This document shows, piece after piece, positions 7,890 through 18,400 of a DNA stretch of 64,000 nucleotides. Each line of letters starts with the position of its first letter. The stretch's first letter is position 1. The notes beneath the pieces are model-generated. The model was given only the letters and a program-made list of their open reading frames with translations. It made no database searches and was not told the DNA's origin. Source of the DNA: JBCBRD01 sp039819785 (GTDB lineage: Bacteria > Pseudomonadota > Alphaproteobacteria > Rhizobiales > Hyphomicrobiaceae); assembly GCA_039819785.1 (NCBI GenBank), contig JBCBRH010000016.1:1-64000 (forward strand), read 5' to 3'. The position numbers and the translations under genes are program-made.

Positions 7890-10423
7890 GCAGCACCTCC
7901 CTTCTTGCCGCGCTTTTGTTGACCGTGTTGGGGTGTGGCTTCACCGGTTTGGGTTTTGCCGCTGCGGGTCATGCTGACGCGAGCGACCTTGCCCTTGGTG
8001 ACGCTGACTGTGTCGGTGGTGATTGGCTTTTCGCTGGCTTTGACTGATTTCGCTGGGCTGGCTGGGATGGTGTCACCTGTTTCCGCAAGGGCTTTTTCAG
8101 CTTTGACCTGTTGAGTGCGGGCTTTCTGGGTGCGTGCTTTCAGGCTTTCCAGAACTCCGTCCTTCGGCCCATCTTCTACGACCTGCCCGTTGTCCATCAC
8201 GATCATTCTGCGGGCCAATTCCAGCAGTGCTGGCCGATGCGTGACCACGACAAGTGTCCGTCCGTTTGCCCAGCTCTTCAATGCCTGGATGACATCTCTT
8301 TCCGTTTGACCATCCATTTCGCTGGTCGGTTCATCCAGTAGTAGGACACTCGGGTCGGCGGCGAGGGCGCGCGCAAGGACCAACGACTGGCGCTGCCCCC
8401 CGGATAAACCAACCCCACGCTCCCGGATCGGTGTTTCAAACCCCATGGGCAGCCTGGAAATCCACTTCATTGCCCCGGAAATCTGCGCGGTCTGCAGCAG
8501 GGTCTCGTCTGTCATGGCGGGGTCGGCCATGGCGATGTTTTCGCGCAAAGTGCCATGGAACAGCACGGCGTCTTGAAGCAGCAAGGCCACTTGTCGGCGG
8601 AGGAGAACGGGTTCGACCTGGGCGATGCTCACGTCATCAATCAGGACACGTCCAGTCGTCGGCTCATGGATGCCTTGCATCAATTTCAGGACTGTCGTCT
8701 TGCCCGACCCGATCCCACCGATGATGGCGGTGTGCTGACCCGGCGCGATATCCAGGTTGATCTTACTCAGGGCGGGCGGCGTCATTGGAGCATAGACAAA
8801 CGCGACGTCTTCGAACCGTATCCGGCCCTTGATATCGGTTTTTGCCAGATAGTTGGCCGATGGGGTTCGTTCCTGCTGCGCGTTCACGATCTGGCTCAAA
8901 GAGACGTAAGCCATGCGTGCCTGGTTCAGGCGGGTCAACAAGTGGGCGGCTTGCGTGAGCGGCTGGAGCGCGCGGCCAGATAGAATGGTCGCTGCGATCA
9001 ACCCACCCATGGTCAGGTCACCCGCCACCACCATGTAGTATCCGAAGACGACGATCAGCACCTGAACGGAGGTTTGTATGCCGTGGATGATGTGTTGGCC
9101 AAGGTTTGTCGTCCGCCGTATGGCGATGCCTGTGCGGATGTGCTCGGCGACGGCCTGTTCCCATTTCAGGGCCGCCCAGCTTTCAGCACCTGCGGCTTTG
9201 ATGGTTTCCAAACCGGACACCGTTTCGGTCGCCACCGCATTTTTCTGCGCGGCTTCCCGGAAGGCCTCTTCGATCAATTTCCCAAGCGCGCGCTGCGTCA
9301 GGTAACCGATGCCGAGCAACAGCGGAATGCAGGCGACGACGATCCAAACGAGAGGGCCGGCGACAATCCAAAGGACCACAAGGAACAGTGCCAGGAACGG
9401 CAGGTCACCGAATGCGGTCAAGGTGGCGGAGTTAAAAAAATCCCGCAGCGTTTCGAATTCGCGCAACGTGTTCGCACGCACGCCCGTGGAGACTGGCTGC
9501 GTTGATTGTTTGGCCCCGAGGAGCCGCCCGAAAATCATTGCAGACAGTCTTGCATCGGCACGGCGGCTTGCCGCATCGACAGCTGAAGCGCGCAAGGTGC
9601 GGATGATGACATCGAACAGGATTGCGATCGCGACACCAAGTGCAAGCGCCCACAGGGTCGTCTCGGCTGCGTTCGGCAACACGCGATCATAGACGTTCAT
9701 CGAGAACAGCGGGACAGCCAGGCCGAGGATGTTGACGGCCATTGTTGCAGTGATGGCTTCGGCGAAAATCCGTCGGCTGTCCTTGAACGCGCTCAGGAAC
9801 CAGCCCTTATCATTGGTCTCACAGGCCTCGCCGCCGCGCTGGTCTGCTGCACCGCTTTTAGAGGGTCGTAATTCGATAACGCGGCCGGACGAAGCGGTTT
9901 CCAGTTCTTCTGCTGGGACCGTGATGCGCTGATGCGGTGTGCCAGGCAGGCTCATTATGGCGGCAACGGGCTTGCCGGTTTTGTCGCGGTCAACCTCCCA
10001 TAGGATTTCAACGTCCTGGTCCTTAGTGAGCACAAGAACCGGCAGGTTCGCGTCGGGAAGCCCAAACGGGCTTGTGGAGGTGATGACATAGGTAAGGCCA
10101 GCGCGTGCGGCGGCATCTTCGCCGTACTCCAACGGCAAGCAGCCACTGACGAGCGGGAGGCCGGCGGTGATGGCCGAGGCGACAACAGGTTTCCCGTAGT
10201 GACCGGCGATATCAGCGATCGCGCGCGACAGTTGATCGGGCCGTGCTTGCGCGCCGACTGACCGGGCAGGTTCTGCGCCGGGCTGGGCTTGGTCGGGCTC
10301 GGCTTGGTCGGGCGGCGTTGAGGCGGCTGTCTGTTCCGTGTCGCTGGACGGCGATAAACCAGGTAGCGCGGACGCCACCTGGCTTTGTAGTTTCCTGACG
10401 GGATTTTCTTCGGGCTTTGTCAC
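7886..10423 (-). CDS. Type I secretion ABC exporter, LapB-like, with degenerate C39-like domain
   Basis: Inner membrane ATPase/permease of 845 aa that would export the adhesin. After a Pro/Gln/Glu-rich start comes a C39-peptidase-like domain that lacks the catalytic Cys (HYGKPVVASAITAGLP where active enzymes have a Q..DC motif), as in exporters of RTX proteins. The transmembrane domain follows, then the nucleotide-binding domain: Walker A GGIGSGKTT near residue 568, signature LSGGQRQ near 677, Walker B VLLLDEPTSEMDG near 694, and switch His in VVVTHRP. The last ~85 residues form an unusual Lys/Thr/Ala-rich basic tail not found in typical LapB proteins. I chose GTG 10423, which has GGGAG nine bases upstream; an earlier GTG at 10483 has no ribosome binding site. 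Confidence 0.94.
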   Translation of the reverse strand: MTKPEENPVRKLQSQVASALPGLSPSSDTEQTAASTPPDQAEPDQAQPGAEPARSVGAQARPDQLSRAIADIAGHYGKPVVASAITAGLPLVSGCLPLEYGEDAAARAGLTYVITSTSPFGLPDANLPVLVLTKDQDVEILWEVDRDKTGKPVAAIMSLPGTPHQRITVPAEELETASSGRVIELRPSKSGAADQRGGEACETNDKGWFLSAFKDSRRIFAEAITATMAVNILGLAVPLFSMNVYDRVLPNAAETTLWALALGVAIAILFDVIIRTLRASAVDAASRRADARLSAMIFGRLLGAKQSTQPVSTGVRANTLREFETLRDFFNSATLTAFGDLPFLALFLVVLWIVAGPLVWIVVACIPLLLGIGYLTQRALGKLIEEAFREAAQKNAVATETVSGLETIKAAGAESWAALKWEQAVAEHIRTGIAIRRTTNLGQHIIHGIQTSVQVLIVVFGYYMVVAGDLTMGGLIAATILSGRALQPLTQAAHLLTRLNQARMAYVSLSQIVNAQQERTPSANYLAKTDIKGRIRFEDVAFVYAPMTPPALSKINLDIAPGQHTAIIGGIGSGKTTVLKLMQGIHEPTTGRVLIDDVSIAQVEPVLLRRQVALLLQDAVLFHGTLRENIAMADPAMTDETLLQTAQISGAMKWISRLPMGFETPIRERGVGLSGGQRQSLVLARALAADPSVLLLDEPTSEMDGQTERDVIQALKSWANGRTLVVVTHRPALLELARRMIVMDNGQVVEDGPKDGVLESLKARTQKARTQQVKAEKALAETGDTIPASPAKSVKASEKPITTDTVSVTKGKVARVSMTRSGKTQTGEATPQHGQQKRGKKGGAA

Positions 10424-10575
10424 CCAGATCTGCTCCCGAATTTTTTGGCTCTGACTTGGTATAACGCTGGCGAGGGCCAACACATGACGTAAGGCAGACG
10501 GAACCGGCTTTGCCTACCCTTGACCATCGATCGCCGTGGCTTCGCCTCGGCATCAACTCGGCCCTCAACTGAAAT

Positions 10576-11970
10576 CTACTTTGCGCCATCATCAGGTGTG
10601 CGGTGGACGTACGCCTTCCACGATTCAATGCGCCAGTGCTCATGGGGCTCAACGGCTTCTTCCGGATAGGCGACCTCGAGTGCCTCAACGATGCGCCCCA
10701 TGGCGGCCAGAACGCGCAGAGTGTTGAACCTGCGAACAAACTCTTCGGTCCGCAACGCTGCATCGGCTACAAAGACTTCGCTTTGCGCATCCAGAAGATC
10801 AAGCAGACGGCGCGCGCCCACACTGAACTGTTCGGAATAGGTGGACCGCGTTTGCCTTGCCAACTGCAGTTGCCTGCGCAGTGATGGCACGCGAACATCC
10901 GCCGATTGGATGGCGTTCCAACTTACACGCGTCTCACGCTCCACGACGCGCTCGGTATTGGCCGAGATTTCCGTGGCCTCATTGGCGCGGGCGTAGGCTT
11001 CGTGGATGCGCGCCCGGTTGATGCCACCGTTGAATAGGTTCCAACGGACAACCAACATCGCGCGCGCGTCCAGGTCACGGTCTCCGGCCTCGTCGATCCC
11101 TTTTCCATGGTAGGTGGATACTTCAAGGTTCAACTTTGGATACAACCGCGAGTAAGCCGATCCGATGGTTGCAGCCGCGGCTGTTGCATCATGTTGGGTT
11201 GCTATGACCGAAGGTGCTGCGATACGGGCAGCGGCCACAGCTTGGCTGAGTGTAGGCGGCAAGGCTGCACGTGGGACTGCGGCTGGTGCCAACTTCCCCG
11301 GCATGCGTCCAACGACCGCTTTGAAGAGCGCGCGAGCATCCTGCAGGCGGCCTTCCGCCTCTGCAAGGATTGCTGTGGCCTGAGCAACGCGCGAACCGGC
11401 TTCGGTTTCTTCCGCGGCATTATCGAGCCCTGAATTCACCCGGCGCAAAACCCGTGACCGGAGTTGCCGCAGAGACGCTAAATTGCTGCGTGCGGCTTCC
11501 AGAACCGCCTCGGCCCGCTGGACTTCGAAATAGGCTTGGACCGCTTTCAGGGCAATCGAGTTGGCGGTATCTGCGACGCGCCATCTGGCGGATTCGACCC
11601 GGTTCTTCTGACGGGCCACTTCGTGGTCACGCTCGAACCCGTCGAAAAGTCGCTGGGAGACCGACAAAGATACATCACGGTGGCTGTGCCAGTCGTCTGT
11701 GGTGCTCACGCCCAACCGGTTCTTCAAGCTATCGCGGTGGCGGCCGGCTTCGGCCTTGACGTCGACGGTTGGGAGCCCAAGTCCGCGAGCAGCCCGAAGT
11801 TCCTGATCGATGGCTTGACGGTTGTAGCGGATGGCGGCCAGTTCAGGGTTGGTGTCCAATGCCTCGCGGACGACATCGCGCAGCGTGTCGGCGGCGCCAA
11901 CCGAGGAGCCGAGACCAAGCGCGACCATGGCTAGGCTGACCGACAACTTGTTGGCTTTAATGGGCGGCAT
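10576..11970 (-). CDS. TolC/LapE-like outer membrane channel of type I secretion
   Basis: Outer membrane efflux protein of 464 aa that completes the tripartite exporter. The N-terminus (KANKLSVSLAMVALGLGSSVGAAD) is a signal peptide. The mature protein has the two OEP repeats of alternating beta-strands and long helices; characteristic pieces are DVVREALDTNPELAAIRYNRQAID at the start of the first repeat, VAQATAILAEAEGRLQDARALFKAVVG, and YSEQFSVGARRLLDLLDAQSEVF in the second, which matches the family's GxxxxLDVLDAQ signature. I chose ATG 11970 because AGGA precedes it and the signal peptide then begins at once; an in-frame start at 12009 is possible. About 150 bp separate it from the exporter gene downstream and 486 bp from the adhesin gene upstream. 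Confidence 0.93.
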   Translation of the reverse strand: MPPIKANKLSVSLAMVALGLGSSVGAADTLRDVVREALDTNPELAAIRYNRQAIDQELRAARGLGLPTVDVKAEAGRHRDSLKNRLGVSTTDDWHSHRDVSLSVSQRLFDGFERDHEVARQKNRVESARWRVADTANSIALKAVQAYFEVQRAEAVLEAARSNLASLRQLRSRVLRRVNSGLDNAAEETEAGSRVAQATAILAEAEGRLQDARALFKAVVGRMPGKLAPAAVPRAALPPTLSQAVAAARIAAPSVIATQHDATAAAATIGSAYSRLYPKLNLEVSTYHGKGIDEAGDRDLDARAMLVVRWNLFNGGINRARIHEAYARANEATEISANTERVVERETRVSWNAIQSADVRVPSLRRQLQLARQTRSTYSEQFSVGARRLLDLLDAQSEVFVADAALRTEEFVRRFNTLRVLAAMGRIVEALEVAYPEEAVEPHEHWRIESWKAYVHRTPDDGAK

Positions 11971-12456
11971 AGTCGAGTGGTTCCTGGCATTGCGTCGGGA
12001 TCGTTTCAACGCGGCACGGGATCAGCACTCTTTAGGAATCATTAATCAGTCTCTTATGCCGAGCATCTTTGATTCGCATAGAAAGAGCCATCGCCGATAG
12101 GCAAGCAAAAACAATACGTAGTTTACACTTTGCCGCCTCGGCACGTCCTGCCCGTTCACTGACAGTTGTTTCCTCCACTTATTTCAACTGGATGCCGTTT
12201 TTGAACGCATTGCAGCCGTGTGTGTGCAATGAAGATTGTGAGCAACACTGTGGCCACTTTTTCGCTGATGCGACAGTCGGCATGTGTTCGGCCAACACGA
12301 CGGGTCGGGGGCGATTGACCCACGATGGGAGGCGACGTTGACCCACTCGACGCTGTCCCGCTCGACGCTGCCCGGTATAAGGGCCAGCTTCATTTTCGTG
12401 TTGCTCAACACATCCGCCTTAATGCAACGGCGGGCCTAGAGCGGAAGCCCTTGGCA
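11971..12456. other. Spacer between adhesin gene and its secretion genes
   Basis: No gene is recognised. On the minus strand this lies between the stop of the adhesin gene and the start of the TolC-like gene and is AT-richer than its flanks, so it may hold a terminator and a separate promoter for the three secretion genes; I could not pick out a hairpin with a T run or a convincing -35/-10 pair. An imperfect tandem duplication (CTCGACGCTGTCCCG, CTCGACGCTGCCCGG) lies around 12346-12375. Confidence 0.4.
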
Positions 12457-15400
12457 CTAGACAATCAAGTTGCCGTTTGCGCGGAGCGTGTTTTCATCTG
12501 CTCCGGTGACACCTTCGAGCACGACGGCATCCGCGAAGCTGTTTCCGCCACCATTGACGTCTATGGCAACGGTTGTGTTCGATCCATTCTGTGTGAGGGA
12601 AACAAACTCGGACAAAATCGATGTTGTCTCGTCAAAACCTTGCAGCAGGTCTGAGATGTCCAACGCATCTCCGCTCGGCCCGGTTGTGAAATCGGTGATG
12701 CGGTCAACGTTGCCATCGAGATCACCAACGTTCCATCCGAATGTGTCGGCACCTACTCCACCCGTCAGTATGTCAAGTCCAGGTCCGCCGAACACTCCAT
12801 CGGCACCGCCTCCGCCTACGAGGGTATCTGCGCCTGACAAGCCGAAAATCAAGTCCGCGCTGCCAGTGCCACTGAGATTGTCATCCAAGCCGTTCATACC
12901 CGAAATCGTGTTAGGTACGGTCAAGGTAAAGGTATCCGTGAAGCCGGCATCCAAACTGCTGCTGCCGTCGATTGTGCGGACGGATGCGATGGAAATGGTG
13001 GAAGTTCCGCTGCTTGCCTGCGGCCCGGCGGCCAGGGCGAGATCGTTGGCTTGAGTTTGCGTCCCCGTAAAGACGATTTGTCCTGCGCCATTGTCGAGAA
13101 CTGTCCCGCCCTGACCGGTCTCCAGCGCGACACCGGTCGGGACACCGGTGAAGGTGATTTCGACCTGTTCAGGTGGTTGTTCGCCGGTGAGTGTGCCGCG
13201 ATTGTCGGCCATTCGGACGTCGAGATCGAGCGAAGCCCGGCCCGTGGCGTCAACCGTTGCGTTTTGCGGCAGGACCTCGACCACATCGGCGACCGGTGCG
13301 ATGACCAAATCAAAGTTCACGGAGCTTGCGTTTTCGTCTCCGTTCGACGTCTCCAGTGAAAGTGCTGTCAACGTCAACGTCATGGTCCCTGCATAGTTGG
13401 TGGGCGTCGTGATCATCAACGTGGCCAAAGCCGCGACCGGGATCGTCCAGGAGTTATCGCCATTGTTAGACCCAGCCGAGAACAACGTACCTGCTGGCAC
13501 ATTTTCGATCTTGACCGAGAGTAATTCGGCACCATTCGTCGCGTCGGTGTCAGCGAGGGCGGCCGAAAGCAGCCCGGTTAGGTCAACGGGGGTGTCTTCC
13601 GTGCCGGCGACAGGTGTGGAGGGCGCCGATACGATTGGGGCGTCGGCGGCAGCTTCGACCGGCACAGTGAACGATGATTGAGAGATGGCAACGTCGTTGT
13701 TTGACTGTTCGATTGACGTTGCCGCAACCTCGACGGTGACCGTACCGTGCCAATTGCTTGCGCCTTGTAGCTGAATTGTTGACAGGTCTGCTGCGGGAAC
13801 CTTGTAGTACCCCGACAGCGTGACGCCATCGACGGTCTCTGTGACGACTGGGTATCCGCCGAGGATTGTCGCGCCATTGTCGGGCTTGAGATAGGCGAAG
13901 GCACCGGCGGTTTCGCTGCCGTCGGTATCGCGGAGCCCGAGGCTGACGTTCAAATCGACCGGCGTGTCTTCCGTTCCTGCTGCTGGCGTTGCTGAAATCG
14001 ATGGACCATCGGCCACGGCTGCGACGGGCAACGTCAGGGTTTGGACCGGAGTTGATGTGGTGACGAAATTTGTCCCGATTGCGACAGCTTGGACCTGCAC
14101 GTCGATGGGATCGCTTGAGTCGCTCGGTGGCCGGATTGTGAATAGGCCATTGTTAAAATCATCAGCCGTTGCGACCCACCGCCCGGTCGTCGGGTTGAAG
14201 GTTGCAGCGCCTGAAACGGTGACGCCGGCTGGGACTTCGAAGATGACGGTCAAAGCGTTGACGGGGTCAGGATTGGTGTCGGCGTCCGGCCCATCACCTG
14301 GAACCACGAAAGGTGTCGTGGCGTTCGCGAGTGCACCTGGGGTGTCTTCGGTTTGGCCTAGAAGGGCTGCGGCATTGATCACCGGCGCGGGAGGCGGTGT
14401 GCCCGCTGAGCCGCCCGTACCAGGATCGACAATGAACTGGAATAGTCCACCGGCGCTGTTCGTGGCCTGGGAGGACCCATCGTTTGACACGGTTGTCAAC
14501 GTGAAGTCGACCGTGACCGGCGGGCCGCCAAATGGCAGCGCGAGAAGATTGATGTCGGCCAACTCGGCTTCGGTGACCACCCAAGACCCATCGCCATTGT
14601 TCAAGCCGATGACATTGTTTGTGGAATCCAGCAACACAAAATCTGGAGCCGTGCCGCCGGTCGCTCCTGCCAAACCCAACACATAGTAGATGGTTTCAGA
14701 CTGGGTCCGTCCAAGGTCGATGGCGTCTCGGTCTGTTGTGTCCCCCCCCAGGTTCAGTGAAATAAGTTCGTTGAATCCGAAGGTGTCGACGTCAGCTGTG
14801 TTGCCGTTGTTGTCTGGATTTTCGGCAAGCACCGTCGGCGTGTCGGCGATCGGAGCGAGGTTGACGTTGAAAGTCGTGGTTTCGGTGGTCACGACGTCCA
14901 AGGGTCCGGTACTCAGGTCGGCGCGGTCGCGGACCTGGACCGAGACGGGGATTGAGAAATTGACGCTGCTGTCGTCGAAGATGCTTGCGAGCAGGGACAA
15001 CTGCGCGAGTTTCGATTCCGCTGTTGTGGTGAGTTCGCCTGCACCATCGAGTTCGGCTGAGATGGTGATGGTGCCGTTGCCGTTATCTGTGAACAGACCA
15101 TTGCCACCGGCAATCCCGTTCGCAATGACCCAGTCGCGTGCCTCTGTGTCCGTCGCTGTGGGATCGACCATGAGTTCGCGGACACGCTCCAGCACCTGCG
15201 CCCCGGTAATCAGACCGGTCAGATCAAGGGTGTAGCTCAACACCTCTTCAGACCCGTCGTTATCAGTGAAGTTGCCAGCATTCACAGCGATGTTGGCCAG
15301 TGAGACATTGGTCCCGGGAGTTGTGTCCTTTGCCTCGGTGACCGTGACGGACGGGTTCCAATTTTGAAGGCCATCGCTCGCCAGATCATTCACGACAGGC

Positions 15401-18400
15401 TCGACTTCGATGGCAACGGTCCATGGATCCGAGGCCGCCTGATCGCCTTGGATTTCTTGTGAGACAGCAACCACGCTGATCGAGGCACCATTGTAGGGCG
15501 CATTGCCCGAATAGTTCGGATCGGCCGGAATTTCCAGGGACGCGATGGCGTCTGCCGTAATGGACCACTTGCCGCCGCCTAAAAACGTCACCGAGCCTGC
15601 CGAACTGCTGGGAATGACGCCGGCCGGCAGACCGCTGATGACGAATGACAAATTCTCTGATCCGTCGTTGTCGCTCAAAACACTGGCGTTGAGGTCGGTC
15701 AAAAGATTAGGGCCGACAGCGACGCCTGCTGCCGACAAAATGCCCTGGCCAAGCGCGATCGGTTGATCCTCTTTGGCCGCAATTGCCACAGCGAAATCGT
15801 TGGGCTTGTCGGCGACTTCGCGCACCTCGATCGCGATCGCGAAGGGAGGCAGGGGAAGCGTGCTGGTCGCTGTTCCCGTTGAGGCCGTATCCGTGACCGT
15901 CACCTGAACATTCAACGAAATGTCACCTTGCAACGGTGATGAGTAATCTTCCGGCGGGCGGATGTGCAGTTGGGAGACCTCGGCTGGCGTGAAGCGCCAG
16001 ATGCCGCTGTTGAGAGCTGTTTCAGTGCCCAAAGGCGCTCCGGCTGCATTCACGAAGGTCGCACCTGCGGGCAGGTTCGAGATATCGACATGGTCGATGA
16101 TTTCGGACCCATCTCTATCCTTGAGATCGACACGCAATGGGATCTTGATGTTGGTGTCTTCATCACCGACGGCGTTGCCGGTTATCCACGGGACATCGAC
16201 CTCGGGGAATACGCGCAAGGTGATCGTGTCAATGTCGGTGGCCGTTTCCACTTCGATTTCTGTACCGCCACCGCCTTCGCCCTGTTCGGTTGTAACGGCT
16301 GTAATGGTCAGGGTGGTTTCGCCAGACCAGTCACCCGGCGTCACCTGAATCGCATCGAGCCGTGCGTTGAGTTCATCTTCATTGGCAGCGGTCACCGTGA
16401 ATGTACTGCTGCCGCCGGAGACACCGTCTCCGCTCAAGACAACGCCTGAGGGAACCCCGGTGATGCGGACGGACAGGACCTCAGAGCCCCACCCAGCGCT
16501 TGATGATACGCCGTCGGTGTCGACACTGCGCAGCGCCTGGAGCGTTTCACCGCCGGTTCCAATAAGGCCAAACGTATCGTTTTCATCGCCTTCGACGATA
16601 TAACCTGCCTGGATGTCCGGTGTGTCGGCAATCGCCAGCGTTCTGATATTGTGGGCGTAAGTCCGCGTTGCCGTATCGACATCGCCGTTGCTGTCGGTGT
16701 CATTGGTTGAACCCTGGAAGGTGTCATCGGCGGTGTCCGTTGTCGTGACACTGACGGCAACCGACGCATTGGCGTCGCTGTTTGCCGGTGCTGCCACGAC
16801 GAATGCGTCAACGGCAGCATTGATGTTTGGTCCGGTGATGGTGAAGACACCACCTGCCTCGGCGACACCCGTCGGCAAAGTGCCGCCGGTGTTCGTTGAG
16901 GTCCAAGTCGAACCGTCGTTGAAGCTCACGACCCAACCGGCCTGCAACGTCGTGGTGTCAAGCACCACCTCAGTGATGCTTTCTGAGCCGTCCGTATCAA
17001 CCAGCGAATAGGTGATGTCGGCACCGAAGTTGCCTTCATTGCCGAGGCCTGTGGGCTGATCCTCATAAATCGTTGATGACCCGGACGCGTTCGGCCTATC
17101 AGGGTCCGGCTTCACCACGACTGAGAACGTGGCTGAGTCACTCAGCCGGGCTGCTGCGACGCCGCCGTTCGACTGGTCCTGTGTGAAGGCGGTCAACGTG
17201 CCGGAGAATGTTCCGGTTGCGTGCGTTGGTGGTCTCCAGACGGCGTTTGCGTACTGGGCCGCCGTGAACGACCAGGTGTTGGTACCCGCGTTGAAGCTGC
17301 CAGCTGAGAACGACCCGCCTGTCAGACCGGTCACTTCATAGGTCAGCGTCTCGGACCCGTCGCGGTCGGTTTGTGTGATGTTGGATGAGAACAGATTGTT
17401 CAGGCGCACGCCAGCGACGCCGTCGCCGTTTTCGTCCCGGACGCCGTCTTCATCAATGGTTATGGTTGCAGGTGAGGTGACGGTAATCGGGTCGGTCACC
17501 GGCACGACATCAACAGTTACGTTGGTTGTCTGGCTCGCGGTCGCACGAGAGATCTGGTCGCCGTTGACGCCTGGGCCATTGTTGTTTGTCTCGGTCGGGT
17601 TGGATTCAACCGAGATCGCCCTCACCGACAGGGTGTAGTCGTTGCCGACGTGATCACCCCGTTTGATTTCCAGCGTCAGAAGCGCGGATTGGATGGCGCG
17701 CGTGTCACCTGCATTACCAACAGTTGCAGGCGTGAAGATCAGCCTGCCGTCAGTTGCCCGGTTCACCGTGAAACTGCCGTTGGCATTTGTAATCGGAATG
17801 ACCGCGTTACTGGCCCAATCGTACGTGACCCCTTCGATCTTGAACTGCGCTTGCGGTGTTGCCGTCGCCTCTCCAACACCGCTTGTTTCGAACGGGATGC
17901 CGGTGATGCGGACCGACTGCAATGTCTCAGAACCACTGCCCTGGGCCTGACCGTCGGTGTCGTTCAACGTGACCGTGACCGGGACTTCGATGAACTCATC
18001 TTCATTGCCGGTACCCGCGCCCGAAATTGTTGGCCGGTCGGCAGCGGCCTGAATGGTGACCGCGTGCGTGTCGGAGAAAGGCGCAGACGCGCCAGAGATG
18101 GCTTCGGTTGTCGTGCCGGAGATCCCGACTGTGAAATCTGTATCGTTGTCGTCCTGCAAGATCAGGTTGAGGCTTTCAAGGACGTCGATGGCGTCGTTGG
18201 TCAAGCTATCGTCCACGACTCCGGCGACACTGACCGAGATTGTCCCATCGGTATTGTCGACCACGCCGACCGTGACACCGTTGATGACCTGGGTCGTGTC
18301 TTTGGCAATCACCGTGGTCCCGAAGCGCACGACTGCAGTATCGGGAATGGCGTTGAGCGTCAGATCAATGCTCTGTGATCCGTCTCGGTCGGCCAACTGG

